Assembly (NCBI GenBank): GCA_016214985.1
Contig: JACRMM010000028.1
Location: 1 to 64,000 of the forward strand
From: Deltaproteobacteria bacterium
GTDB taxonomy: Bacteria; Desulfobacterota; Deferrisomatia; Deferrisomatales; JACRMM01
Length of the DNA: 64,000 nucleotides
Reading direction: 5' to 3'
Shown here: positions 43,166-51,130 of the stretch, in pieces
Position numbering within the stretch: the stretch's first letter is position 1
How the letters are laid out: each line of letters opens with the position of its first letter
Made by a program: the position numbers and the translations under genes
Notes under the pieces: generated by a model
The model's input: the letters and a program-made list of their open reading frames with translations, nothing else
What the model was told of the DNA's origin: nothing
The model's database searches: none

Positions 43166-43902
43166 CACAGGGGCGCCACCTCGACCCCGGCCCCCTCCAG
43201 GGCCTCACGCACGGTCCGCGCCACAAGAGCGGCGCCCGGCGAGTCGCCGTGGAGGCACAGGGTGTCGACCTCGAGGCGCACCTCTGAGCCGTCCAGGGCC
43301 CGAAGGGATCCCTGGAGGCACAGGCCGACGGCCCTCGAAGCCGCCTCCAACGGGTCGGTCACGAGCGCTCCGGGCAGGCCCCGCGGCGCCAGGCGGCCGT
43401 CGGCGAGGTAGCCGCGCTCCGGGAATCCCTCGCGGGCCACCCTCAGGCCCTCGGCCTTCGCCCGCCGCTCCAGGACCGAACCGGGCGGAACGATCAGGAC
43501 GAGCGCCTCGTCGTGGGACAAGGCCCCTGCGACGACCTCGCCCGCCACCGCTTCGTCCCGCGCGGCCATGTGGTAGAGCGCGCCGTGGGGCTTCAGGTGC
43601 CGCAGCGGCACTCCCTGGGCCGCGGCCACGGCAGCCAGGGCCCGGACCTGGTCCGAAACCCACGCCCGCACCTCACCCAGGCGCACGGGCCGCTCGTGCC
43701 GGCCGAACCCCTCCCGGTCCGGAAGACCGGGGTGCGCGCCCACCGACACACCGCGCGCTCGGCACAGGGCCACGGTGCGCTCCATGGTGGCGCGATCGCC
43801 GGCGTGGTAGCCGCACGCGACGCTTGCCGAGGTAATCCAGGGCACGAGCGCCTCGTCGGCGAAGCCTTCGCCCAGGTCGGCATTCACGTCGACCCGCTTC
43901 AC
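43165..43902 (-). CDS. pxpA: 5-oxoprolinase subunit PxpA (LamB/YcsF family)
   Basis: 245 residues from a GTG. VDVNADLGEGFADEALVPWI is the family start. ASVACGYHAGDRATMERTVA, VGAHPGLPDREGFGRH and HLKPHGALYHMAARDE give the conserved metal/substrate histidines, and LCLHGDSPGA lies near the end. PxpA carries out ring opening after phosphorylation of 5-oxoproline. It overlaps the upstream unknown gene by four bases (GTGA), indicating one operon. Confidence 0.94.
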   Translation of the reverse strand: MKRVDVNADLGEGFADEALVPWITSASVACGYHAGDRATMERTVALCRARGVSVGAHPGLPDREGFGRHERPVRLGEVRAWVSDQVRALAAVAAAQGVPLRHLKPHGALYHMAARDEAVAGEVVAGALSHDEALVLIVPPGSVLERRAKAEGLRVAREGFPERGYLADGRLAPRGLPGALVTDPLEAASRAVGLCLQGSLRALDGSEVRLEVDTLCLHGDSPGAALVARTVREALEGAGVEVAPL

Positions 43903-44648
43903 CCGCGTCCCTGCGCCAGCGCGAGCTCCGCCGCCCGGACACCGACGGCGCGGCCGCCCGGCGCCACATAATGCAGCCGGCCCACGTACTTCTGGAAGAT
44001 GGGCCCCGGGACCTCCGGCGTTCCCCACTCTTTCACGGCATACAGACGGGCCTCGAGCCGGTCGGCCGCGTCGTCGCCGGGGAACGGCACGACGAGCTGC
44101 GCGTAGCTCGCCTCCGCCCGGGCAAGCCGGCACAGGTCCCCCAGTGTCTCGGGGAGGAGCCACGTCGAGGGCGTCTCGGCCGGAGGCAATGGCGCCGGAG
44201 CCCGGTAGCCGCAGGCGAACACCTCCGGTGCGGCGAGCTCGGCGGCGAGCGCCTCCGGCTGGGCGTCTGCGAGCGGGACCCACCGCTCCGCGTAGCGGGT
44301 CTTGCGCACAGCCACGACAGCGGCTTCGTCGCCCTCCCCCGCCCAGAAGGCCACGTGATTCCAGAGCTTGGTCGCCGCGACCGGCAGCGGGAGCGCGCCC
44401 GGATCACCGGGCCGGCTGTCCAGGGCGAGCGCCGTCGGCGCGCCGAGGCAATCGCTCGCGAGCCGGCCCAAGAGCCCGGCGCGCGCCGCGAGCTCCGCGT
44501 GCCACCAGGAGCCCTCGGCGACTGCCACGACGAGCGTCGACCCGGACACCTCGATCCCCGCCACGCCGTCGAAGCGGCGGGCGAGCGCAGGGCACCGCGT
44601 TCGCAGGTAGAGCAGGAGATCCTGCGCGGAGCGCCCCGTCGCGGTCAC
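43899..44648 (-). CDS. Unknown protein coupled to pxpA
   Basis: 249 residues; I do not recognise the family. The N-terminal third (LLYLRTRCPALARRFDGVAG, STLVVAVAEGSWWHAELAAR) has the look of a small alpha/beta domain in which a helix is followed by a strand-rich test of an extended ligand, in outline like the C-terminal domain of DNA polymerase III gamma/tau. The middle has KLWNHVAFWAGEGDEAAVVA and the end GPIFQKYVGRLHYVAPGG. No signal peptide or membrane segment. It overlaps the AI-2E-family permease stop and the pxpA start, both as GTGA, so it is made together with the 5-oxoprolinase. Confidence 0.65.
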   Translation of the reverse strand: MTATGRSAQDLLLYLRTRCPALARRFDGVAGIEVSGSTLVVAVAEGSWWHAELAARAGLLGRLASDCLGAPTALALDSRPGDPGALPLPVAATKLWNHVAFWAGEGDEAAVVAVRKTRYAERWVPLADAQPEALAAELAAPEVFACGYRAPAPLPPAETPSTWLLPETLGDLCRLARAEASYAQLVVPFPGDDAADRLEARLYAVKEWGTPEVPGPIFQKYVGRLHYVAPGGRAVGVRAAELALAQGRG

Positions 44649-45787
44649 GGTGCCGCACCGCGGAAGAAGGAGGAGCGCCGGTAGGCCTGGACCGCCTCAT
44701 CCAGCCCCACCCGCAGGACCGCTGCGGAGGGCACCGCGAGCAGGATGCCGGTAAAACCGAAGAGCTCCCCGCCGGCCAGCACGGCCACGATCACGGCCAG
44801 GGGGTGAAGGCCCACGCGGTCCCCCACGATCCGCGGCGTGAGCACGAACCCCTCCAGGCCCTGCCCGACCGCAAACACGGCCCAGACACCCAGCACGTGC
44901 GCGAGGTCGTGGAACTTGAGGAGCGCGAGCAGGGTGCCGAGCACCAGGCCCACCACCGTGCCCAGGTACGGCACGAGGAAGAGTGCGCCGGAGAGCAGCC
45001 CCACCACCCAGGGCATGTCGATCCCCGTGAGCGTCAGGCCGGCCGAGTAGACGAGCGCGAGGGCGGCGCACACCGTGAGCTGGCCGCGGACGAACGCCCC
45101 CAGCACCTCGTCGGAGCGGCCGAGCAGGCGGTCCGCAGCCGGCCGGGCGGCGGGCGGCACCAGGGACGTGAGCCGCTGGCCGAGGCCATTGAAGTCGAGC
45201 AGGAGGTAGAAGGTGAAGACAGGGACCAGGAGCGTGCTCAGCAACGCCTGCACGAAGCCCCAGGCGTTCGCGAAGACCCGTCCGAACAGGTTGGCCGCCC
45301 CCTGGGCGATGCTCGGCAGCGACCCCTGGAGGCTGCGGCCCGCCTGGGCCAGGAGGGCCGAGGCATCGAGCGGAAGAGGCCGGCCCAGGAGCGACTCGAG
45401 CCGGGGGAGGAGCTCGGTCTGCATTGACTGGGCGTACCCGGGGAGCGCGCGGGCCACGGTCTGGACCTGGTCGGACAGGCTCGGAACCACGAGCAGGACC
45501 CCGGTCGCCAACAGGGCGCAGGCCCCCAGGAGAAGCACAGCGACGCCCGCGGGCCGAGGGATCCGACGCGCTTCGAGCCGGTCGATCAGAGGGTCAAGCA
45601 CGTAGGCCAGGAACCAGGAGACCAGGAGCAGCGTCGCCACGCCCTTCAGCCGGACCAGGAGCCACAGCACCGCGACGAGCGCGGCACCGACCCAGAGCGA
45701 GGCACCCGCCGGTCTCCGCTCCGGCGCGCGGCCCTCAGGCGGCCGGCCGCCGCAGCTCGTGGATCCAGATCGCGTGGGCTCGCCCAT
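44645..45787 (-). CDS. AI-2E family transporter (PerM/YdiK type)
   Basis: 380 residues with about eight membrane helices. A first helix pair is near residues 30-65 (LWVGAALVAVLWLLVRLKGV), with the family motif FLAYVLDPLIDRLEARRIPR. The later region has LLVPVFTFYLLLDFNGLGQRL, FVRGQLTVCAALALVYSAGL, LFLVPYLGTVVGLVLGTLLA, LEGFVLTPRIVGDRVGLHPL and VLAGGELFGFTGILLAVP, the full signature of the family. Members export small molecules or ions; true autoinducer transport is unproven for most. The ATG overlaps the methyltransferase end by 53 bases, so a later start is possible. Confidence 0.9.
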   Translation of the reverse strand: MGEPTRSGSTSCGGRPPEGRAPERRPAGASLWVGAALVAVLWLLVRLKGVATLLLVSWFLAYVLDPLIDRLEARRIPRPAGVAVLLLGACALLATGVLLVVPSLSDQVQTVARALPGYAQSMQTELLPRLESLLGRPLPLDASALLAQAGRSLQGSLPSIAQGAANLFGRVFANAWGFVQALLSTLLVPVFTFYLLLDFNGLGQRLTSLVPPAARPAADRLLGRSDEVLGAFVRGQLTVCAALALVYSAGLTLTGIDMPWVVGLLSGALFLVPYLGTVVGLVLGTLLALLKFHDLAHVLGVWAVFAVGQGLEGFVLTPRIVGDRVGLHPLAVIVAVLAGGELFGFTGILLAVPSAAVLRVGLDEAVQAYRRSSFFRGAAP

Positions 45788-46433
45788 GGACGCAGACTTC
45801 TTCAAGGTGCAGCTCCCTCTCGAAACCTTCGGCCTCCAGCCGCTCCACAGTTCCCTCAGCGATCCGGCGGCCGGGCTCGGCGACATAGGCGACCCCGGCC
45901 GGAGCGAGGAGCGCCCGCAGGGCATCCAGGAAGGACGTCAGGAACCGGCGCTCGTAGAGGACGTCCGCCGCGAGGATCACTTCCGCCGAGAGCCCGGCGG
46001 GAGGCTCTCGCCAGTCCAGGACCCGGACCGCGCCGGGCGGGCCCAGGTTGAGCGCGTGGTTCGCGGCCGCGAAGGCCAGCGCGTCGGGGTCGAAGTCCGT
46101 GAACAGGACTCGTGCGCCCCGGAGCGCCGCCGCGACCCCGGCGAGCCCCACCCCGCAGCCCAGCTCGAGCACGCCCCGCCCGGAGAGGTCCCTGCGTCCT
46201 ACGAAGGTCGCGAGCGCGACTCCGGAGGGCCACACCTCGGCCCAGTAGGGGAACCGCTCGTCCTCTGCGAAGGCCGCCGGATCAACCGCGTTGGCCAGGG
46301 CGTTGGGGTCTGCGACCCGAAAGAGCTCCACCGACAGGCTCTCGAGCGCGAGGCGCGCGCGGTCGACCCGGTAGCCGCCAGGCAGCAGGGTTTCGGGCGC
46401 GGGCCACGGTCGCCCCACGGGTGCGGGTTCCAC
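45735..46433 (-). CDS. Class I SAM methyltransferase (Methyltransf_16 / ETFB-lysine methylase type)
   Basis: About 232 residues from a GTG at 46433. PYWAEVWPSGVALATFV precedes motif I (VLELGCGVGLAGVAAALRGA), FTDFDPDALAFAAANHALN (motif II), DWREP and VILAADVLYERRF (motif IV). The W-P-S-G-V lead-in and DVLYE are typical of protein-lysine methyltransferases of the Nnt1/ETFB-KMT type, so the substrate may be a protein. It heads the operon that includes the permease and pxpABC, and diverges from the metallophosphoesterase with about 100 bases between. Confidence 0.8.
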   Translation of the reverse strand: MEPAPVGRPWPAPETLLPGGYRVDRARLALESLSVELFRVADPNALANAVDPAAFAEDERFPYWAEVWPSGVALATFVGRRDLSGRGVLELGCGVGLAGVAAALRGARVLFTDFDPDALAFAAANHALNLGPPGAVRVLDWREPPAGLSAEVILAADVLYERRFLTSFLDALRALLAPAGVAYVAEPGRRIAEGTVERLEAEGFERELHLEEVCVHGRAHAIWIHELRRPAA

Positions 46434-46533
46434 GGCCGAAAGTATAGGCTCGGGGACGGCCGGCGCTCCAGGGAATCCTGGCCCGCCCAGAATCCTCTGG
46501 CGTTCGGCGGCGCCCGGCTGGTACACAACCTCC

Positions 46534-47298
46534 ATGCGCGTCTGGGCCCTCTCCGATCTGCACCTCTCCTTCGCCTTCTCCAAGCCGATGGAGATCTTCG
46601 GAGAGCGCTGGCGCGACCACGGCGCCCTCATCGAGGCGGCGTGGCGCGCGTCCGTGGCCACAGCAGACGTCGTCTGCCTCCCGGGCGACCTCTCCTGGGC
46701 ACTTCGCCTCCCCGAGGCGGCCGGAGAGCTCGCCTGGCTCGGGACGCTCCCGGGCCGCAAGGTGCTCGTCAAGGGCAACCACGACTACTGGTGGGACTCG
46801 ATCGGAAAGGTGCGCCGCGCCCTGCCCGAAGGCGTGTTCGCCCTCCAGAACGACGCGGTGCACTGGGACGGCGCCACCTTTGGGGGCGCTCGCGGGTGGG
46901 TGGACCCGAGCCTCGACTTTCGCGCGCTGGGGCCGGGCGCGCAGGATCCGAGCCCGCCCGGAGAAGGCCGGCTCCACGGCATTCGGGGCGAGGACGAAGA
47001 CCGCCGGCTCTACCGGCGGGAGCTCGAGCGGCTCGAGACGAGCCTGCGCGCGATGGACCCGGGCGCTGCCCTGCGCGTGGCGCTCCTCCACTTCCCGCCG
47101 ACGTCGCCGGCCCTCGAGCCGACGCCCGTCACCGAGCTTCTGGAGCGCTACGCGATCGACGCGGCGGTGTTCGGCCACCTGCACGGGGCAGGGGCCGAGC
47201 GCTTCGAGAACCCTTACGGCGAGCGAAACGGCGTGCGCTACTACCTGGTCAGCGCCGACTTCGCCCACTTCGCCCCGGTGCTCGTGGGCGAGGTGTGA
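46534..47298 (+). CDS. Calcineurin-like metallophosphoesterase
   Basis: 254 residues. Metal-binding motifs in order: WALSDLHLSF (DxH), CLPGDLSW (GDxxW), VLVKGNHDYWWDS (GNHD), LLHFPP (His) and FGHLHG (GHxH). Together these are the complete dinuclear site of the calcineurin superfamily. The WALSDLHL start and size resemble YkuE- or UDP-sugar hydrolase-like cytoplasmic members; no signal peptide. The substrate is unknown. OsmC follows by 30 bases, so it is probably cotranscribed with the following three genes. Confidence 0.9.
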   Translation: MRVWALSDLHLSFAFSKPMEIFGERWRDHGALIEAAWRASVATADVVCLPGDLSWALRLPEAAGELAWLGTLPGRKVLVKGNHDYWWDSIGKVRRALPEGVFALQNDAVHWDGATFGGARGWVDPSLDFRALGPGAQDPSPPGEGRLHGIRGEDEDRRLYRRELERLETSLRAMDPGAALRVALLHFPPTSPALEPTPVTELLERYAIDAAVFGHLHGAGAERFENPYGERNGVRYYLVSADFAHFAPVLVGEV

Positions 47299-47327
47299 CC
47301 ACCCCATACCCCCGGAAAGGAGGCCCG

Positions 47328-47768
47328 ATGGCCCAGATCGAAACCTTCACGGCCCGCCAGACCCTGAAGGTCTGCCAGGGTTTCCAGGGCGAGGCCCGGA
47401 TCGAGGGGTTTCCCCCGCTCGCCTTCGACGAGCCCGCAGACCTCGGCGGCACCAACACCGCGCCGGCACCGATCGACTACCTCCTTACCGCCGTTGGAGG
47501 GTGTCTGCTCTCGAGCCTGTCCTTCTGCGTCCAGAAGAAGAGGGTACAGGCGGCGATCGCCGCCGACGTCTCGGGCCGGGTGGAGCGCGATGCGGACGGG
47601 CTGCTGCGCGTGCAGCAGATCGACGTGGAGCTGCGGGTGTCGGCAGCAGAGGCAGACTGGAAGAAGGTCGAGGGCTGCCACGACATCTTCAAGAAGTACT
47701 GTATCGTCTCGGCCTCGGTGGCCCGGGGCATCCCGATCGAGACCCGCCTGCACCTCTCGGCTCCGTGA
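47328..47768 (+). CDS. OsmC/Ohr family protein
   Basis: 146 residues. LGGTNTAPAPIDYLLTAVGG carries the first redox cysteine just afterwards (GGCLLSSL). The second appears in KVEGCHDIFKKYCIV, with GCH in the position expected for the partner cysteine and an additional Cys nearby. OsmC proteins reduce organic peroxides with thiols; in some subfamilies the function is less clear. Start ATG at 47328 follows AAAGGAGG. Followed by the RNA methylase. Confidence 0.88.
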   Translation: MAQIETFTARQTLKVCQGFQGEARIEGFPPLAFDEPADLGGTNTAPAPIDYLLTAVGGCLLSSLSFCVQKKRVQAAIAADVSGRVERDADGLLRVQQIDVELRVSAAEADWKKVEGCHDIFKKYCIVSASVARGIPIETRLHLSAP

Positions 47769-47794
47769 CCAAGGCCCGGGACCGAGGCCCACGG

Positions 47795-48709
47795 ATGGGG
47801 AAGTTCGAGCGCGCCTTCGGCCACTACGCGGAGCTGATCCCCGACTTCCCCGGGTTCCTCGACGCGCTGCGCCGGGCACCGCCGCTCCACCTGCGGGTCA
47901 ACACCGTCAAGGCGACCGTGGCCGACGTCGTGCGCGCCCTGGCCTCCCAGGGTGTCGCTGCGGCGCCCGAGCCGTGGTGCGACGTCCTCCTGCGGCTGGC
48001 TGACGGGGCCGGCCCATCGGCCGGCACGACGTTGCTCCACGCGCTCGGCCACGTCTACGTCCAGAGCGCCTCGTCGGCCGTCGCCGCCCTGGCCCTCGAC
48101 GCCCGGCCCGGCGATCGAGTGCTCGATCTGTGCGCCGCACCGGGGTCCAAGACCTCGCTGCTGGCCCAAGCCATGGAGGACCGGGGCTGTCTGGTCGCCA
48201 ACGAACCAAGCCCAGGCCGTCTGAAGTCGCTGACCGCCAACCTCGACCGCATGGGAGTGACCTGCGCCCTGGTCACGACGTACTCCGGCCAGAACTTTCC
48301 GCGCCGCACCCTCTTCGACCGGGTGCTCGTGGACGCTCCCTGCTCCGGCGAAGGCACCTGGCGGGGCCCGGAGGCCCGTCCCCAGGCCACGAAGCCCGAC
48401 TTCCGCGCCTACCTCATCCGCCAGCAGCGCGGTGTCCTGTCGGCGGCCTACGACCTCGTTCGGCCGGGAGGAACCGTGGTCTACTCGACGTGCACCTATG
48501 CGCCCGCGGAGAACGAGGGGGTCGTGGGGCCGTTTCTCGAGGAGACGGGGGCGTCAGCCGTGCCCCTGGGGGTCGGCATCGGCGGGGTTCCGGGGCTCAC
48601 CGAGTGGGAGGACCGGCGGTTCCCACCCGGCCTCGCGCACGCCCGCCGGCTCTACCCACACCACTTCGACTCGGAGGGGTTCTTTGTCGTCCGCCTGGCT
48701 AAGCCCTGA
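47795..48709 (+). CDS. RsmB/RsmF-type (NOP2/Sun) RNA m5C methyltransferase, catalytic part
   Basis: 304 residues from the ATG at 47795 (a GTG at 47765 overlapping the osmC stop is an alternative). It methylates cytosine in rRNA or tRNA. PLHLRVNTVKATV precedes YVQSASSAVAALALDARPGDR and the SAM loop VLDLCAAPGSKTSLLA. The two catalytic cysteines are in VLVDAPCSGEGTWR and VYSTCTYAPAENE. RsmF-like enzymes carry a C-terminal PUA-like domain; this one ends right after the catalytic fold, and the missing domain appears as the overlapping next gene. Confidence 0.92.
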   Translation: MGKFERAFGHYAELIPDFPGFLDALRRAPPLHLRVNTVKATVADVVRALASQGVAAAPEPWCDVLLRLADGAGPSAGTTLLHALGHVYVQSASSAVAALALDARPGDRVLDLCAAPGSKTSLLAQAMEDRGCLVANEPSPGRLKSLTANLDRMGVTCALVTTYSGQNFPRRTLFDRVLVDAPCSGEGTWRGPEARPQATKPDFRAYLIRQQRGVLSAAYDLVRPGGTVVYSTCTYAPAENEGVVGPFLEETGASAVPLGVGIGGVPGLTEWEDRRFPPGLAHARRLYPHHFDSEGFFVVRLAKP

Positions 48710-49157
48710 GGAAGAGGCCCGCGCGCGCGGGTACCTGGAGGAGCGGTTCGGCATCCCGCCCCCCACCTTCGCCAACCACCGGCTGCTCCTGCGAGGCGAG
48801 AACGTCTGTGCCGTGCGCCGGGAGACCGAAGAGCTGTGGGACGCCCTGAACGTGGCATACGGGGGACTGAAGCTACTGAAGCTCACGGGGGGCGGGGGCT
48901 ACAAGCCCTCGACCCGAGGCATGCAGGTCTTCGGCCGCGCCGCGTCCCGGAATGTCGTGGACGTCAGCGAGACAGACCTCAAGGCCCTCGTGGAGGGGCA
49001 GAGCCTTCCCGCAGCCGACGGCAGGGGGTTCGTGATCCTGCGCTGCCGAGGAGTTGCCATCGGCGTCGGCCTCGTGCGCGACGGCCAGCTCGTCAGCCAG
49101 TTACCGCGCTCCGTGACCATGCACCTCCGGATGCCCGTCGTCGGCGCCGCACTGTGA
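48684..49157 (+). CDS. Stand-alone RsmF C-terminal (PUA-like) RNA-binding domain
   Basis: 157 residues from a TTG at 48684 preceded by GGAGGGG, overlapping the methylase gene by 26 bases in another frame. It begins [20 protein letters not shown] and contains [29 protein letters not shown] and [20 protein letters not shown]. This layout (GxKxLRxGxxLG, then a PUA strand, then GVxIGxGKxxxGxLxNxLP) is that of the C-terminal domain of RsmF-type methyltransferases. Splitting of enzyme and RNA-binding domain into two coupled genes, rather than one fused gene, is notable. A frameshift splitting one gene is possible, but the ribosome site and start favour a genuine split. Confidence 0.7.
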   Translation: MSSAWLSPEEEARARGYLEERFGIPPPTFANHRLLLRGENVCAVRRETEELWDALNVAYGGLKLLKLTGGGGYKPSTRGMQVFGRAASRNVVDVSETDLKALVEGQSLPAADGRGFVILRCRGVAIGVGLVRDGQLVSQLPRSVTMHLRMPVVGAAL

Positions 49158-49223
49158 GCCCTGGGTGCCGGCCATCGCGTTCTTGCCATCCTCGGGAGGC
49201 CTATGTTACCTTTTGCGGTCTGT

Positions 49224-49300
49224 CGGGGCGTGGCGCAGCCTGGTAGCGCACCTGCCTTGGGCGCAGGGGGTCGGAAGTTCGAATCTTCTCGCCCCGACCA
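49224..49300 (+). tRNA. tRNA-Pro (anticodon TGG)
   Basis: A 77-base cloverleaf: acceptor CGGGGCG pairs with CGCCCCG, then ACCA is encoded. The D-arm has GGCGCAGCCTGGTAGCGC, the anticodon TGG lies at 49258-49260 and the T-arm contains GTTCGAATC. First of three tandem tRNA genes. Confidence 0.97.
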
Positions 49301-49321
49301 TTCTGCTAGGCTGCGACTCAT

Positions 49322-49398
49322 GCGCCTGTAGCTCAGCTGGATAGAGCAACGGCCTTCTAAGCCGTGGGCCAGAGGTTCGAGTCCTCTCAGGCGCGCCA
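49322..49398 (+). tRNA. tRNA-Arg (anticodon TCT)
   Basis: 77 bases with encoded CCA. Acceptor GCGCCTG pairs with CAGGCGC. TAGCTCAGCTGGATAGAGCA is a standard D-arm. The anticodon TCT at 49356-49358 reads AGA and AGG codons. T-arm GGTTCGAGTCC. Lies 21 bases after tRNA-Pro. Confidence 0.97.
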
Positions 49399-49422
49399 GT
49401 CGGCGATTCACAATGCTCGTGC

Positions 49423-49498
49423 GGTGGGTGTAGCTCAATGGTGGAGCACCGGACTGTGGCTCCGGTGGTTGAGGGTTCGAGTCCCTTCACTCACCCCA
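49423..49498 (+). tRNA. tRNA-His (anticodon GTG)
   Basis: Acceptor GTGGGTG pairs with CACTCAC (one G-T pair), with the extra G at 49423 opposite C73 that marks tRNA-His. The anticodon GTG is at 49456-49458 and CCA is encoded. Twenty-four bases after tRNA-Arg; a strong hairpin terminator follows. Confidence 0.97.
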
Positions 49499-49508
49499 GA
49501 TCGGGCGA

Positions 49509-49537
49509 CGGGCCTGCGGAGGCGATCCGCAGGCCCG
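49509..49537 (+). terminator. Terminator of the tRNA operon
   Basis: GGGCCTGCGGA (49510-49520) pairs perfectly with TCCGCAGGCCC (49526-49536), plus an outer C-G pair, around a five-base loop. CTGTCTTT follows. It is placed 11 bases after tRNA-His and before the oppositely oriented bactofilin gene, so it may stop both. Confidence 0.8.
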
Positions 49538-49568
49538 CTGTCTTTGGGCAACTGGCTTCGGTCAGGCT

Positions 49569-49964
49569 TTACTCCTCGGACGATCCCGAAGGTGGAGACC
49601 GCCGCATCCCCGGGTCCGGGCCGACCTCGAGCGTCGCCGAGCCGAAGACCACCTGGAGCTTCTCCGAGCCGGCGCTCGAGAGCTTCACCTCGAGGCTCTT
49701 GGCCCGGATGGCGGTGTTCTCGCAGACCCGTCCAGAGAGCTGCAGGATCCCGGCGTCGATCGTACCGGAGAGCTCGCCACTGGAGGTCAGTTCGTCGACC
49801 GTGACCTTCCCGCTGACGCTGCCCGAGTCGGTCACGACGAGGGCGGGGGCCGTGAGCTCGCCGTCCACGGCGCCGCTCACGGTCACGGGGCATTCGCTCG
49901 TCACGGTGCCGCGGATGGACGTGCCCTGCGCTACGACGGACTCCCTCACTGTCTTCGAATCCAT
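49569..49964 (-). CDS. Bactofilin-like polymer-forming protein
   Basis: 131 residues of repetitive short strands: VVAQGTSIRGTVTSECPVTV, SGAVDGELTAPALVVTDSGS, VSGKVTVDELTSSGELSGTI and CENTAIRAKSLEVKLS. Alternating G-T/V-x-G turns every five to six residues define the right-handed beta-helix of bactofilins, which self-assemble into cytoskeletal filaments. It is shorter than typical bactofilins and has a flexible Pro/Ser tail. It is the last of three minus-strand genes and follows the pentapeptide/beta-helix gene by 49 bases. Confidence 0.8.
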   Translation of the reverse strand: MDSKTVRESVVAQGTSIRGTVTSECPVTVSGAVDGELTAPALVVTDSGSVSGKVTVDELTSSGELSGTIDAGILQLSGRVCENTAIRAKSLEVKLSSAGSEKLQVVFGSATLEVGPDPGMRRSPPSGSSEE

Positions 49965-50012
49965 GGTTTCTCCTCGCCTATAGGAAGAACGTTACGGATC
50001 GGTCTCCTCGGG

Positions 50013-51119
50013 TCAGGTCGTAATCCGAAGGCGCAGCGTGCAGCCGGGCTCGAACCCGAAGCGGGTGAGCCCCGGTGGCTGCCGGATCGTGCCCACGGCC
50101 GTGCCCGTGGCGCCGACGAAGAACACCTTGGGCACGGCCAGCGCGCTGCCCGACGCATTGAGCAGGCGGCCGTGGACCAGCACCACGCCCTGCCCTGCGA
50201 TCTCGCAGTCCGCGAGAACGCCGCTCTCCGCAATCTCGAGCCGCGCCTCCGCTCCGAGCGCGATCGTGCAGCCCTCGAAGCGGCCCTCGACGCGAACGTG
50301 CGACCCGGCACCGAACTCCAGCTGCGCGTTTCGCAGAACGTCCGAGGCGCCGAAGAACCGGGCCGGCGCGCCGGCGGAAGGAGGGGCGGGCGGCGGTGTC
50401 GGCTCCAGGAAGGCCCCGACCGACGAGCCCTCCTCCCGCGCCGAGCCGTCCCCTCCGCGACTCACGTCCCACCAGGCGATCCGGGCCAGGACCAGCGCCT
50501 CGCGGGACACGGAGAGGCCCGCGACCTTTGCACCGTCGAGAACCGCTCCTTCCAGGAGGGTGGAGCCGAGGTCGCACTCGCGCAAATCGGCGCCGCTCAG
50601 GTCCGCCTCCTCCAGGTTCGCACCGTCGAGCGTGGCGCGGCGCAAGTCCGCACCCAGCAGGAGCGCTCCCCCCAGGTACGCGCCGGACAGGTCCGCAGTC
50701 CGCAGATTCGCCTCGGCCAGCTCGGCCTTGCCCAGGTCCGCGTCGCCGAGCAGCGCACCCGGGAGCCGGGCGCCGTTGAGCTTGGCCGCCTGGAGGTTCG
50801 CCCCCTCGAGATTTGCGCGGCTAAGGTCCGCCCCCTCCAACCCGGCTCCCGACAGGTTGGCCCCGTCGAGGTCCGCGTTGCGCAGCGTCGCCCCGGTCAG
50901 ATTGGCACCGGCCAGGAAGGCCTCCTTGAGACACGCGTTGGTGAGGTTCGCGTCCCTCAAGTCGGCTCCGGTCAGGTCGGCTCCGCTCAGGTCGGCCCGG
51001 GCGAGGTTTGCGCCCGCCAGGGAGGCCCCCTCGAGCCCGAGCCCGCTCAGGTCGGCGCGCTCGAGACTCCCGCCGCTCCGAAGCCTTTCCAATACCTCGT
51101 CCCTCGACGTCTCCGCCAT
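50013..51119 (-). CDS. Pentapeptide-repeat protein with C-terminal beta-helix (bactofilin-like) domain
   Basis: 368 residues from an ATG at 51119 (a GTG at 51134 overlaps the upstream stop and is an alternative). Residues about 20-205 are pentapeptide repeats of the A(D/N)LxG type (LARADLSGADLTGADLRDAN, LEGADLSRANLEGANLQAAK and so on), a square beta-helix. A Pro-rich linker (residues 230-255) is followed by a second strand-repeat domain (QLEFGAGSHVRVEGRFEGCT, LGAEARLEIAESGVLADCEI, GQGVVLVHGRLLNASG) resembling bactofilin turns. Two different beta-helical rods in one protein suggest a structural filament-associated element. It is flanked by the HhH-like gene upstream and bactofilin downstream. 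No known homologous arrangement comes to mind. Confidence 0.8.
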   Translation of the reverse strand: MAETSRDEVLERLRSGGSLERADLSGLGLEGASLAGANLARADLSGADLTGADLRDANLTNACLKEAFLAGANLTGATLRNADLDGANLSGAGLEGADLSRANLEGANLQAAKLNGARLPGALLGDADLGKAELAEANLRTADLSGAYLGGALLLGADLRRATLDGANLEEADLSGADLRECDLGSTLLEGAVLDGAKVAGLSVSREALVLARIAWWDVSRGGDGSAREEGSSVGAFLEPTPPPAPPSAGAPARFFGASDVLRNAQLEFGAGSHVRVEGRFEGCTIALGAEARLEIAESGVLADCEIAGQGVVLVHGRLLNASGSALAVPKVFFVGATGTAVGTIRQPPGLTRFGFEPGCTLRLRITT

Positions 51120-51130
51120 CGGCAGCTCCC

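Noticed and set aside
49224-49537. tRNA cluster as an integration site for a genomic island
   Set aside because: No integrase gene and no repeat of a tRNA 3' end was found in the window; all three tRNAs are intact and end at a normal terminator.
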